The notes: generated by a model not told the origin, from the sequence alone. Counted from the stretch's first letter, positions 10,201-19,515 are shown. The stretch: DNA of 40,630 bases from Priapulus caudatus (GCF_000485595.1 NW_014577093.1:407336-447965); one strand, 5' to 3'. Numbers and translations: made by a program.

Positions 10201-13200
10201 GCGTGTGCGTGTCCGTGTGCGTGTGCGCTCGTGCGTGCGTGCGTGTGTTGTGTTTGCGTGTGCGTGCGTGCATGCGTTCCTGTGTGACAGCTATTGCAGT
10301 TATCATGAGCTGTTTACGCCTCTCTGTGAACGTGTCTCTCCACATATATTCCCATCTTTTCGCTGGTTCGCACCTCCACTCTAAGAAATGACCGCTGCTC
10401 GTAGCAAAACAGTCGTCAGACTCGTCACGCATAGTCGTAAATAACGCAGACGATAACTTCCTCGTCTTCTTGCTGACTCGATTAAATCCCTTGGTATCTA
10501 GATCGTTTTTGCTTGCACCAGAAAGCACTGTCTGCGCGGGATGCGCACGTTGGTTGGTAGAGTGGTAGTGAGATCTGAGAGCAGAGGCAGTCAGTGGTGG
10601 GGTGAGAGAGGTACTGTACTATGTTGTACTGCAAGTTGAAAACTCGGAAAAATAGGTGTAAGTTCCTGTCATGTCTCTCCTCTCTCTCATTAATATAGCG
10701 AAGTCATTAAAGCGACACAGCTATATCTTTATTTCTGTACTACCGGTATAACAAATCCTATCAACGCGGTGGCGGGAGGGCGCACTTGATTCGGTTGACA
10801 GTGAGTTTATCAGAAGAATACCCAGCTACAGTACACGTCAGGTGAGCGCTGTCTCTCTGCGTCACTTGTTATCTTTGTTTTTCAATGGATGTAAACATTC
10901 AGGGCGCGACAAACCCGCTTGCCCGTTTGCCTGGGGCAACCAAAATGTGCCCCCGGGCAAGTAGCTTGAAATTGCACTTGCCCGATTGGGCAACAAGTTT
11001 TTTTTTATTGAATGTCTAGACATAATGATATTTTTCTGTTTCCATCGGTTCCTTGCATTGTTTTGCACAGACATAAGCTACCTTGCTGCCACGAGATTTG
11101 AATATAAAAAACACACAATGCGAATGAAACTATCAGTGCATACAGTCATACAGGGTGCGAAATTAACGGGTGTCCGGAGTCAAATACTCCATGATTTACT
11201 GTCGGACTCCCTGATTTGACATATATGCAGGAGTCCGTGTAACTCCCTGAAAATTCGGCCACACTAACTAGTTTGTTCCGGAGCACGGCCTCACGGAATT
11301 ACCGTATTTTTTCAGCTAATGTCCAGAGAAAATTTGGCAGACGTGCAACCGCAAGAATCTTAAAAATAAGCACATGCGTTAATGTTAATATCTCTAATTT
11401 TGAACCTCCGACTGCGGACTCCCTCTTTTTGAGGGTAGGGATTCTGTTGGACTCCCGTGTTCAAAAGTTCATTTCTACCCCTGGTCATATATATACACAA
11501 CATGCACACAGCAACATGTAAACCCGGCCCCCAGGCCAGGCATAGTCGTTACGTGATCAGCTACCTCAAATCAAATGTTTGCCCCTCTACTGCAACCTGT
11601 GAACGGGGATTTTCTTTACTGAAGTACACAAAAACAGATACACTGTATACTGTGCTGTCAGTCTATTATATCTGCATGCATGCACAGTTATATTCTCTGC
11701 GCTTACGATCCAGCCCCAAATAAACCTGAACATATTTTATTAAATTATTGTGAGAGTGTGGTGGAGTTTTGATAATAAAGTGACACTTAAACAATTAAAA
11801 CAAACTGCGTGCTGTCCCCCAACATGAATATATTTTGTATACAAACACGTATCAGCTGTTCAACTTTCTACTGTGCCGTTAAGTGAAATGCTGGATGTTG
11901 ACTGGTTGGACCTTCATTTACGTAATTTACCATTTAAATTCATATTATAAAAAAATCGTATGTGTTTCTTTATGTTTTTTGGGCAAGTGACATTCGCCTC
12001 CGGGCTACCAGTTTCATAACCCACTTGCCCAACAGGGCAAGTGGGGGAAAAAAAATTGTAGCACCCTGACATTGCATGATTTTTATATGTTTGAGATGTG
12101 GTTTCAATTGATTTTGATGTTTGAGATGTGGTTTCAATTGATTTTGATGTTTGAGATGTGGTTTCACATGATTTTTATGTTCAAAAAGTGGTTCCACACG
12201 TTTTTCTATCTTGTGATCAAAACGTGGTTTCGCGCGTATTTCTCTGCGCGCTGTTTGCGTTGTTTTGCCCGTGTTTCTCCGCACGCTATTCGCGTTGTTT
12301 CGCGCGTATTTCTCCACTCGCTATTCGCGTTGTTTTGCCCGTGTTTCTTCGCGCGTTATTCACGTTGTTTCACACGTATTTCTCCCACGCACACTTCCGG
12401 CATCGTTGCAGCTGCGGGCACAGCGTTCTGCGACGCGGCCGAGATCCACCTGAAGATGCAGAGCAAACACGAGGCAGCGCAGAACTACGTCGACGCATCG
12501 ACGAGCTTCAAGAAGTCCGACCCTGAAGGTGAGGTCACGCGTTAATTATCTAGTCTCCTCGATGGGGGAGGAGCTGGTGGGTAGGTGAGGTACTTGGTGT
12601 GGTATGGGTGTTGTCAGAAGGATTTTAGTCATCGTAGTGTTGGTCTCCAGTGTAAAAATACCCCGCTGATAATGATTGTCGAACTGCGATTTTTCTGAGA
12701 ACGTTCCTCAGAACTTTGGGCTTCGTGGTCTGGTGGTAAGGTCCAACAATGGTCAGTGCGGTTACTCCCTTGATGAAGGAAATTTGCCATTTTGCTTAAG
12801 TTAATTCCTTGTCTAATGCCCGGGATGTTCTGATTGCTACAATGTAAACGATATAACCCATCTTCCTGCTCTAGTAAATGTATTACTGAGTATTTAAAAG
12901 TCTGTGGAATGCACAAATATATATATAGCTATTTTGTGATTGGTTTGAATGGATGTACTAAATAATCCAGTAATCCTATGTGGTTTGTTCCATTGGGAAG
13001 ATTTGTGTCTGTGACAGGCAATGGTGTTCTCAAGCATTTATCAAATCTGCATCGTTTTTTTGCAGAGGCCGTGAGAACACTGTCGAAAGGCATTGAGATC
13101 TTTACCGACATGGTAGGTGTACTGCTTATTGTAGTCGCGAGCATGTTAGACGTACCCCTGTAAACATATAGAGGTGTCAATCAGTGATTTATTTAAAGGA

Positions 13201-16200
13201 TTACACTACTCCAGCTTGTAGCAGCATTTTAAGTTCAACTAAGGGTTATTTATGGTGAATGCCAAATGCCAATGGTACGTGATATCAGTTCCGTTAATTT
13301 TCGTACATTGTTTACGTTGTATAATCGTTGGGTGTGGACGTAGTCATTGGGAAACGCGTTCATGTTTCAGGGACGTTTCACAATAGCGGCGAAGCACCAC
13401 ATCACGATGGCCGAGATATACGAGTCGGACATTGTCGACTTGGAAAAAGTGCGTATGTCCATGACGCAGCTCCTTGTTCATATAGTTGTAGCACCCTAGT
13501 ATACATAACACATCTCCTGTACTCCTCTATTACCTACACCAGTCTCTAGTGGTGTACACGAGCATCGTGTGATGACAATACCCGACGTATCACGATGTTT
13601 AGAGCATGATATAATGTGTATCATGATATTTAGACCACGATGTAAGATGTATCATGGTATTTATTCGACTTTATTACCTCCGCCCAACGGAGTTGGAGGG
13701 GAGGTAATGTGATCGCTCTCGTGCGTTCGTGTGCACACGTGTTAGCGCGTGTGTGTGTTCGCGCGATCGATATTAGCGCGTCGAGTCAGCAGCAGGCCAG
13801 TCAGTCAGCAGCAGCCAGCAGCGAGTGGCAAGCCAGCTCGTAACACATACAGGTTACATGCTGGCGGAGGTATGCACTCTCCGTGAGTGCCCTCTGTCTA
13901 GTTAACTGTGTGGTTCGTCACATGATATAGCTTTGCGTTATCATGATGGACTAAATTCTCTGGAGCATCCTGTTAGAATGATTCTATTGATAAATTGTTA
14001 TACCTCTACGTGTGTCTTGTGTATTATTACTATTATTGCACAAAAATAGGTAGGTAAATGAGGTAGTTGTATGTAGTAAATGAGTGAAATTAGAATGATA
14101 TATGGCGTCAGTGTTCCATGAATGATTAGCCTGGGTACGTATTCGTGAAGTTCACACACCCATTGTGATGCTCTAAGCTCGAGATCTCCGACTGAGTAGT
14201 AAGCAGCACAACTGACTACTGTTGAAATATTTGTGTAATTGTATTGTACTGATATTTTCATGAGACCTACTTTAGTTTTTGTTTATTTTAGGCAATGCAA
14301 AATTATCAGAAAGCTGCTGATTACTATGCGGGTGAAGAATCGAAGAGGTTTGTACAGTTGCTCTTCATCCGAATGTGTGTGTGCGTGCGTGCATGCATGC
14401 GTGCGTGCATGTGTGTATACTGAATTTGCCCGTAAGCCTGTGTCTACGCGACAGCATTGGCCTGTAGATTTTCTAGATCTATGCTAAATTGTGGGACTAA
14501 CCATGGCTGACTGGAGATTGTTATATTGTAGTTATAATTTATACAACTAGCTACTTGTTTCAAATTGTGTAGTTACCACACTTTTTTTAATCATAATTTG
14601 GACGTTAACTTTGTTTCCTCTGCCATTTCCTGGTTAGTAATTGAGTATAGCAAATCGAAATGTTTTGCACTCGCAGCTCTGCTAACAAATGCCTCCTGAA
14701 GGTGGCGCAGTATGCAGCACAGCTCGGACAGTTCGAAAAGGCAATAGAGATCTACGAGAAGGTAGAGTTTGTTTGTGTATTATATGGTTCTCTACAATTC
14801 ATCTCTTGATATATGGATATAATGTTTCAGTAAAGTGCTATGTAAATGGCACTGCTCATTACAAATTCAAATTTGAATATGAATTTATTTGATATTCAGA
14901 TTCATTCATGCACAAATTCAAAGTAATTACTTGCTGTTATTAAAAATTTAAACCATTATGAAATGTAAAGCGCCATGCTGTAAATAAATATGAAATGTAA
15001 AATGGGTAGTGACTGGTAAATGGATGTTGCAGTGTTTCCTCCCACACATCTCTCATGCCACCTGCTTTCTTGTAGGTTGCTGCGGGTGCGATAGACTCTA
15101 CATTGATGAAGTACAGTGCCAAGGAGTATTTCTTCAAAGCTATGCTGTGCCACATGTGCATTGATGTGCTGAATGCGCAGGTAAAATTATTGCTGCAGTT
15201 ATGATTTAGGTGCGTGCGTGCGTGTGTGCGTGTGCGTGTGGTGGGGTTGTTGAGAAAAGAATTTAGGATGTTACAGTTCGGCTACACATTTTATCGGTCC
15301 AGATAAATGTTCTATTTTTGGTCAGTGTTACTAATTTGTGTGGATGAATATGTGTATTGTATGTGTTTAAACAGCACTTAGAGTAAAACCAGTAGTTAAT
15401 TAAATTGGTCTGATGACTATGAGAATGATTTTTCCATGTGCGCATTATTAGATTGTCAGAGGCCATACCGAAATTATTCTATGATGAGAATTCATAGAAG
15501 GCACTTATCCTGATTTGCTTTAGGTGAAATCTACTGTAGAAATGCGTTTAGTGTACAGGATTAAGAGCCTTTACAAGAGTCTTATAAGAACCTAATAACC
15601 TTTACCCCAGAAAGCGAGTAGCTTTGGTGGGCGAAGCTTGCTACAGATACCTAACTAATACACTTGCTGAGTCACTAAGCTCCATGGGGGACACAGTGAC
15701 AAAAAAATGTGTAACAAGTTTTTTTCTGTTTGCGGCTTTGATTTGCTGTTTGTGTTTTGCTTAGCGGATGAACTGTGGATGTGAGGATGCTGCCACTTTT
15801 TCTCATTTCCATTTTTTTTATCTAACAACTGGCCGCTATCAATGAGTTGTGATGTGCCTGTACATGTATGTTCATCATGTCATTACGCTGATGTAAACAA
15901 GCTCTAAATGATTTCAGCATGCACTGAAAAAGTACGAAGAGATGTTCCCAGCATTCCAGGACGCCAGGGAGTACAAACTAGTATCGGTACGTAGCGCCGC
16001 GCGTCCTGCATAGATTCAGAGCTGGTTACCATGACGATGCACTAACTTAGCCGTAGCCGACGAGCTTGTAACCGCGGCGATGTATTGCAGCGGGCGTAAA
16101 CGCTTTGCTCGTAAACATGACGATGTTCTGAGGCGACGCTAAATGCCGAGCCTCGTAACCCGAGGCGATGCGCTCGCTGAGGCAGCAGTCGTTAGCGAGA

Positions 16201-18692
16201 AGTTTTTCTGTCGGACGTGCACGGATGCGACGAAATAAACGGCGAACTGGTGAGGCAGGTAATGATATTTGGATGAAAAAACGTCCTTTACGACGCCGCT
16301 AGCCGTTAGCAGCAGCGTCAGTGTTTAGACGGCAGGTCTAGTGAGAGATTTGTGAATTTCGTTAGCGAACAGTGAAGTTGTGGGGGGATTTCACCGGTTT
16401 GGGGGACGAAGGTGGCCATTGCAATCGCTTGAGTTGGATGTAAAGGGGACACGACCTGACACATTTGTGCTGCTACCCATGATGCTAATGTGTTGGTATT
16501 TCTTCATAAAAGTTGGGAGTTGCGAGTATGAAATGCTTTAGCATCCCATTGCTCACTAGTTCCCCTTTAACCCTTGCTTATAGTTTTGCGATTGCTAACT
16601 AATTTTATTATGCAATTTAGTCATTATTTTTTAAATCTATTAAACTTATCAATAGTGAACTTACAGTACACAATCTATTATCTGAAATTCTAAAAACCGA
16701 AAAGCTCCGAAAACTGAAAGTTTTTTCGTGGAGGTCGTCTACACACCAAAGCTTGCATTTGGTGACAAAACTTGACCCAACGAATATTAATGTGTTTGGC
16801 ATTACTCATACATATTGTACTGTACTGGTACAGCACTTGGCCTCTTGAAAACTTGGATTTTAGTATTGGCTAGTTGCAGGATATACGGTATATATATATG
16901 TACTGTACTACCATTCCAAAATCCGAAAAATTCCGAATTCCGAAACGTGTCTGGTCCCAAGGGTTTCGGATAATAGACTGTGTACTGTATTTAAATAAAA
17001 GTGTAGAAGACCTACATTTGGCCGTACTACAGACACGTGTGCGACACTGTCATTCGTTAATAAATGTCTCGTTAGTGTATGCCAGTTGACACGATGCATA
17101 AGGCTACAGAGCTCAATGGAAAAGCCTTTCATATGCGTAGCAGCATCTGCGAGATGATTGCAGCCTAATTAACGCTCCCACATAGAAGCCACGTCATTGT
17201 CATGCTCGCGTCGTCTTTCGCGCGTAATCAATAAGCAACTGCTGCCCGCGAATTCTCACCTGGGAACACCTCCTAGCCCGTCAGAGTGCTCGCGAGCGAA
17301 CTGCAGCATGTATATGTGTGCGGGCCCCTTACCTCAACCTCACGCAAGTGGCTGACTGTTATCGAACGCGTTTGCTCGTGTATTCCTGCTATGTGCACGG
17401 GCGACGACAGGGGGACACGGTGGTGACAGTTGCACGCAATGCCGACAACGCGCGCTCATGAATTATTTCTGTCGATGGTTGGCGCAGTCAGTCACCGCTG
17501 TCACGTGTAGCTCTGATGAATGGACATGTCGTGTGAAAAGGTCGCATTCGTAATAAAAAACAACACTCCGTATTGGTACATTTCGACATTTCCGTTTTAC
17601 ATATATTCATCGATGTATATGTGCGTGCCTGCGTGCATGCATGTACGTGCATGCGTGCATACATGTGCGTGTCTGCGTGCATACCATGTGGCCGCGCCTG
17701 CGTGCATACATGTGCGCGCCTGCGTGCATACATGTACGTGCCTGCGTGCATGCATGTGCACGCCTGCGTGCATACATGTGCGTGCCTGCGTGCATACATG
17801 TGCGTGTGTGCGTGCCACACATGCGCGGCGCGTTTCCTGCGTGCACACACGTGCGCGCGCGTACCTGCGTGCACACACGTGCGCGTGCGTACCTGCGTGC
17901 ATACACGTGCGCGTGCGTGCCTACAAACGTGCGCGCGCGTACCTGCGTGCACACACGTGCGCGCGCGACACGCTGCGGCAACACACGTGCGCGCTGGCCG
18001 AGAACGCTGGCGTGCACACACGTGCTGCGTGGCGTAGCCTGCGTGCAACACGTGCGGCGAAAGCAGCTGAACCTGCGTGCACACACTGTGGCGCGCGCGA
18101 ACCTGGCGTGCACACACGTGCGCGTTGCGTACCCTGCTGCAACATCCACGTGGCGCGCGCGTACCTGCGTGGCACTAGCACGTGCGCGCGCAGGAACAGC
18201 TGCGTGCAGCACACGCGTGCGCGCGCGTACGCTGCGTGCACCACAGGTGCCGCGTGTACCGCGTGCACTCACGTGCGCGCAGCACGAACTCTGCGTGGCA
18301 CACACTGTGCGCGTGCGTAGTGCCTGCGTGCACACACGTCCGGCAGAAACGAACTTGCGTCACACACGTGCGCGCGTGCGTACGCTGCGTGCACACACCG
18401 TGCGCGGGCAGGCGAAAACCTGCGGTGCACACACGTGCGCGCGGCGAAACGCTGCGTGGCTTGATGACACGCGTTAACTCTCAGTGTTCTGTCCCTCGCG
18501 CGGCGCTGCAGAAGCTGCTGGTGGCGATGGAGGAGGAGAAACATTGAGGAAGTTTCACGGAGGCCGTGAAGGAGTAACGACAGGCATCTCGCGGTCGACT
18601 ATGGCTCTTCGCTTCGACCCGTTCCTACAAGCGCAATATGCTGGCTGCGTGTGAAGAAGAACCGTCAACCGAAGGAGCCGGACCTCCGATAA
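7161..18692 (+). CDS. NAPA: Alpha-SNAP (soluble NSF attachment protein), ten exons
   Basis: Exons are 7161-7255, 9306-9388, 12412-12528, 13066-13112, 13371-13448, 14292-14347, 14677-14761, 15076-15180, 15918-15986 and 18512-18692. Splice sites are GT-AG and phases agree through exon 9 (245 residues); with the last exon the length is close to the 295 of human alpha-SNAP. The protein is a cytosolic adaptor of TPR-like helical hairpins that wraps SNARE bundles, recruits the ATPase NSF and stimulates SNARE disassembly after fusion. Signature segments are [13 protein letters not shown] (exon 2), [14 protein letters not shown] (exon 3), [13 protein letters not shown] (exon 5), ADYYAGEES (exon 6), [14 protein letters not shown] (exon 7) and [15 protein letters not shown] (exon 8). 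The N-terminal hydrophobic loop GLFGSFFG (25-32) corresponds to the membrane-attachment loop. The C-terminus ends DLR as in known alpha-SNAPs, where the penultimate Leu is needed to stimulate NSF. The final exon is broken by single-base indels that I read as assembly errors. Alpha rather than gamma-SNAP is clear; alpha versus vertebrate beta is moot outside vertebrates. Confidence 0.95.
7707..7964. repeat. Long palindrome: 108-bp inverted arms, 42-bp spacer
   Basis: Left arm 7707-7814 and right arm 7857-7964 are near-perfect reverse complements, for example ACGAAGATTGTTTATCAACT against AGTTGATAAACAATCTTCGT, and GTGGAGGGGTGGGCAG against CTGCCCACCCCTCCAC. The arms differ at only a few bases. 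It lies in NAPA intron 1, directly beside the larger inverted repeat. A foldback/MITE origin is likely; no target duplication was found. Confidence 0.9.
8114..8421. mobile_element. 308-bp MITE with 9-bp target duplication, nested in the inverted repeat
   Basis: Terminal inverted repeats of about 60 bases start GCTGATAGGGTCTATGTCCC and end with the reverse complement GGGACATAGACCCTATGAGC. CTTACTATG is duplicated on both sides (8105-8113 and 8422-8430). The uninterrupted site is preserved in the other arm of the host inverted repeat (8779-8800), which reads straight through a single CTTACTATG on the minus strand. The termini are rich in GGTAC/GTACC motifs. A 9-bp duplication is the rule for Mutator-like elements; Merlin is an alternative. 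The centre carries telomere-like repeats. Confidence 0.88.
8259..8330. repeat. Interstitial telomere-type repeat (CCCTAA)n
   Basis: About ten imperfect CCCTAA units, such as CCCTAACCCTAATCCTAACC, in the middle of the 308-bp MITE. It is far from any chromosome end in this window and lies inside an element, so it is cargo of the MITE, not a telomere. Confidence 0.85.
9306..9388 (+). CDS. NAPA: NAPA exon 2
   Basis: Acceptor CCTTGCAG. Encodes [20 protein letters not shown] and KMAKKWS, the first TPR-like hairpin. Donor AGTG/GTATGC, phase 1. Confidence 0.93.
9606..9704 (+). repeat. Dispersed hairpin-headed repeat, copy 2
   Basis: Reads hairpin AGCTCATCTGA...TCAGATGCAGCT, then TGTAGAATTGCAT, a (CGTCCGTG)n-like tract, and CAACAGTTGG: the reverse complement layout of 4144-4234. 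It directly abuts the 0.98-kb dispersed repeat beginning at 9706. Confidence 0.6.
9706..10688 (+). repeat. 0.98-kb dispersed repeat, copy A (NAPA intron 2)
   Basis: From CGTAACAGGCTTTGTTTAGC to AGTTCCTGTCATGTCTCTCC it matches 20315-21355 in the same orientation along its whole length. Landmarks shared by both are ACATCTCAATGACGATGTT, TTCTCTCTCCGTACGGCT, CTGAGCTATTTGGGATCA, and a GTGTGCG tract in the middle (10160-10270). It ends in a short CT run. No recognisable protein is encoded. No terminal inverted or long terminal repeats were seen, so class is unknown; a SINE- or LINE-derived tail is possible. Confidence 0.85.
11151..11483. mobile_element. 333-bp hAT-like MITE nested in the hAT transposon
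   Basis: Left end CAGGGTGCGAAATTAACGGG and right end, read inwards, CAGGGGTAGAAATGAACTTT are imperfect terminal inverted repeats. GTCATA stands on both sides (11145-11150, 11484-11489), a 6-bp target duplication as in the hAT6 division. Inside, GGAGTC and ACTCC motifs recur (GACTCCCTGATTTGAC, ACTCCCTCTTTTTG). No open frame of note. Confidence 0.68.
11580..11723 (+). pseudogene. hAT transposase C-terminal remnant
   Basis: The open frame contains [20 protein letters not shown]. The family pattern at this place is P-x-S/T-x-A-x-x-E-R-x-F-S, ending a few residues later in I/T-K-T, and it forms part of the transposase dimer interface. No upstream catalytic (DDE) segment or zinc finger remains in any frame nearby. 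It is a fossil, not a working gene. Confidence 0.75.
12072..12392 (+). repeat. Tandem arrays abutting the acceptor of NAPA exon 3
   Basis: Two arrays follow one another. The first has about three copies of a 27-base unit, TTTGAGATGTGGTTTCAATT plus GATTTTGATG, at 12085-12215. The second is a 35-base unit, GTTGTTTTGCCCGTGTTTCT plus a CGCGCTATTCGC block, in about five copies at 12240-12385. Its copies alternate between TTGCCCGTG and TCGCGCGTA forms, so the true period is 70. The array ends within 25 bases of the splice acceptor, and the pyrimidine tract may be supplied by it. Confidence 0.85.
12412..12528 (+). CDS. NAPA: NAPA exon 3
   Basis: Acceptor CGTTGCAG. Encodes [20 protein letters not shown] and [19 protein letters not shown]. 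It is visibly GC-richer than exons 5-8. Donor GAAG/GTGAGG, phase 1. Confidence 0.93.
13066..13112 (+). CDS. NAPA: NAPA exon 4
   Basis: Short 47-base exon after TTTTTTTGCAG encoding [16 protein letters not shown], equal to the family segment ending in YTDM. Donor ATG/GTAGGT, phase 0. Confidence 0.93.
13371..13448 (+). CDS. NAPA: NAPA exon 5
   Basis: 26 codons: [20 protein letters not shown] then IVDLEK. Acceptor TGTTTCAG, donor AAAA/GTGCGT, phase 0. Confidence 0.95.
13540..13670. repeat. Short 31-bp tandem, TATCATGATATTTAGACCAC type
   Basis: About three diverged copies of a unit with TATCA(C/T)GAT(G/A)TTTAGA and a second half ATAATGTG/GTAAGATG, in NAPA intron 5. Confidence 0.6.
13671..13905 (+). 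repeat. Dispersed element with CCTCCGCC...GGAGG hairpin head
   Basis: Starts TTACCTCCGCCCAACGGAGT, folding on TTGGAGGGGAGGTAA, and ends GGCGGAGGTATGCACTCTCC then GTGAGTGCCCTCTGTCTAGTT. Elements with exactly this kind of start and end recur in the genomes of many marine invertebrates. The middle has a GTGCG tract and CAGCAG/CCAGCAGC repeats. It is non-coding and lies in NAPA intron 5. Confidence 0.65.
14292..14347 (+). CDS. NAPA: NAPA exon 6
   Basis: Encodes [18 protein letters not shown] and the first two bases of a serine codon finished in exon 7. Acceptor TATTTTAG, donor AGAG/GTTTGT. Confidence 0.93.
14375..14420. repeat. GTGC microsatellite in NAPA intron 6
   Basis: GTGTGTGTGCGTGCGTGCAT followed by GCATGCGTGCGTGCATGTGT. 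A similar tract (TGCGTGCGTGTGTGCGTGTG) is at 15212-15240 in intron 8. Nothing else was recognised in introns 6, 7 and 8. Confidence 0.7.
14677..14761 (+). CDS. NAPA: NAPA exon 7
   Basis: Encodes [20 protein letters not shown] and EKAIEIYEK. Acceptor CTCGCAG, donor GAAG/GTAGAG, phase 0. Confidence 0.94.
15076..15180 (+). CDS. NAPA: NAPA exon 8
   Basis: 35 codons: [20 protein letters not shown] then [15 protein letters not shown], one of the best-conserved parts of the family. Acceptor TCTTGTAG, donor GCAG/GTAAAA. Confidence 0.95.
15918..15986 (+). CDS. NAPA: NAPA exon 9
   Basis: Encodes [20 protein letters not shown] then LVS. Acceptor GATTTCAG, donor ATCG/GTACGT, phase 0. Confidence 0.94.
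15987..16660. other. First part of NAPA intron 9, no feature recognised
   Basis: Unique sequence with a CG-rich stretch at 16000-16340 containing loosely repeated GACGATG, CGAGGCGATG and CGTAAAC words (possibly a very old tandem), then AT-rich sequence. No open frame, no known element. Confidence 0.4.
16664..16987. mobile_element. 324-bp pogo/Tigger-like MITE
   Basis: Ends CAGTACACAATCTATTATCT and, read inwards from the right, CAGTACACAGTCTATTATCC form about 26-base terminal inverted repeats flanked by TA on both sides (16662-16663, 16988-16989). Sub-terminal CCGAAAA/TTCCGAATTCCGAAAC motifs and TTTCGGATAAT are typical of Tigger/pogo-derived elements in animals. There is no coding sequence. 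It lies in NAPA intron 9. Confidence 0.8.
16988..17600. other. NAPA intron 9 middle part, no feature recognised
   Basis: Unique, mixed composition. The only weak signals are short open frames without family resemblance. Confidence 0.4.
17605..18475. repeat. CG-rich minisatellite TGCGTGCA-CACACGTGCGCGCG up to exon 10
   Basis: Units of about 22-26 bases, first as CCTGCGTGCATACATGTGCG (17625-17815), then as CCTGCGTGCACACACGTGCG with CGCG additions (17835-18470). CACGTG and GCGCGC recur in every unit, giving alternating purine/pyrimidine sequence that can adopt Z-DNA. Copies after about 17990 show scattered single-base insertions. It ends 37 bases before the acceptor of NAPA exon 10. Six-frame open frames of 100-278 codons here are Cys/Ala/His/Arg low complexity and are artefacts. 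Confidence 0.92.
18512..18692 (+). CDS. NAPA: NAPA exon 10 (terminal), disrupted by single-base indels
   Basis: Acceptor GCGCTGCAG. The first frame reads [10 protein letters not shown] and then hits a stop. The expected family sequence goes on in other frames: NIEE, FTEAVKE, then EYD near 18573-18580, an M-L-L-R-V-K-K-like stretch near 18638-18662, and EPDLR plus TAA at 18675-18692. At least three or four one-base insertions are needed to keep one frame, and a short unexplained extra stretch lies around 18590-18630. It lies immediately 3' of a long minisatellite and in a region where other repeats also show single-base noise, so sequencing error is more likely than gene death. Confidence 0.8.
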
Positions 18693-18829
18693 ACCTCCCC
18701 TGCCGCGACACTCTGTGGGCGAGAGGTGGGCCGGAGAAGGTATGTCGTGTCGCGTGGAGCGAGGGAGCGAGCGTGCGGGCGGCGATGGATCATGGTCATT
18801 GTGCTCTAATGCGCTACTGACTGCTGTCG

Positions 18830-19345
18830 CTTGTGGCCCCCAGCTGTTAGAATTGTGGGCTTCCAACTACTGTCATTGTGCGCTCGGCTGTAATGCTGTC
18901 TGTTGTGCTTCAAGCTACTGTCATCTGTGCTCCTGGATGCTGTCATTGTGCTTCCAGCTACTGTGCCATTGTGCTGCCTGGATGCTGTGCGTTGTGGGCT
19001 TCGCAAACTACTGTCATTGTGGCTCCTGGATGCGTCGTTGTGGCTATCCAGCTTACTGTTCATTCGTGCTGCGCTGGATGCTGTCGTTGTGCTTCGCAAC
19101 TACTGTCATTGTGCTCCTGGATTGCTGTCCGTTGTGGGCTCCAACTACTGTCATTCGTGCTCCCTTGGATGGCTGTCGTGTGCTTCCAGCTACTGTCATA
19201 TGTGCTCCTGGATGCGTGTCGTTGTGCTTCAACTACTGTCATTGTGCTCCTGGATGCTGTAGGCTGTGCTTCCGCAAGCTACTGTCTATTGTGATTCCAA
19301 GTTGTTCATTGTGCTACCGTCTGTTGTGGTGTGCGCCGCTTAGTG
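18830..19345. repeat. About 41-bp minisatellite, TACTGTCATTGTGCTCCTGG type
   Basis: Roughly twelve copies of a unit with TACTGTCATTGTGCTCCTGG, ATGCTGTCGTTGTG and CTTCCAAC. Each copy carries different single-base indels. A few degraded units occur again at 19545-19600. Confidence 0.88.
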
Positions 19346-19365
19346 CTGCCGGCTACTCAGGGCGT

Positions 19366-19515
19366 GTACAAGGGGGGGGGGGGTTCGGACCCCCCCTGCT
19401 CGCGCAGAAAAACGCATCTGAGGGTGGTATCTAATTTCAAACTGTTTCCTGGGGGAGGGCTCCCCATACCGACCCGCGCCGCTCGCAAAGTTTTGTTACG
19501 GTTACGAACCCCCCC
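19366..19515. repeat. Dispersed element with G-run/C-run ends
   Basis: AGGGGGGGGGGGGTTCGGAC then CCCCCCTGCTCGCG, followed by CTGGGGGAGGGCTCCCCATA and a final GAACCCCCCC. Such GGGGG-TTCGGA-CCCCCC heads belong to old interspersed repeats; family not identified. A related poly-G element is at 32065-32165. Confidence 0.45.

Larger units (their letters stand above)
10900..12068 (+). mobile_element. Internally decayed hAT-type DNA transposon
   Basis: Terminal inverted repeats start CAGGGCGCGACAAA and end TTGTAGCACCCTG, both followed inwards by GGGCAAGT/CTTGCCC motifs. ACATT is found directly outside both ends (10895-10899, 12069-12073), fitting a 5-bp target duplication as described for the hAT5 division. 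At 11580-11639 the plus strand encodes [14 protein letters not shown]...KTD, the conserved C-terminal (dimerisation) segment of hAT transposases. The rest of the transposase is missing, and a second element is inserted at 11151-11483. It lies in NAPA intron 2, same strand as the gene. Confidence 0.78.

Noticed and set aside
17488-18477. Open frames of 100-278 codons on both strands, rich in Cys, Ala, His, Arg and Val
   Set aside because: They exist in all frames of one minisatellite, have no family resemblance, and sit inside NAPA intron 9.
18512-18692. NAPA as a pseudogene
   Set aside because: Nine exons are intact with proper splice sites, and the disruption is confined to a region with general single-base noise.
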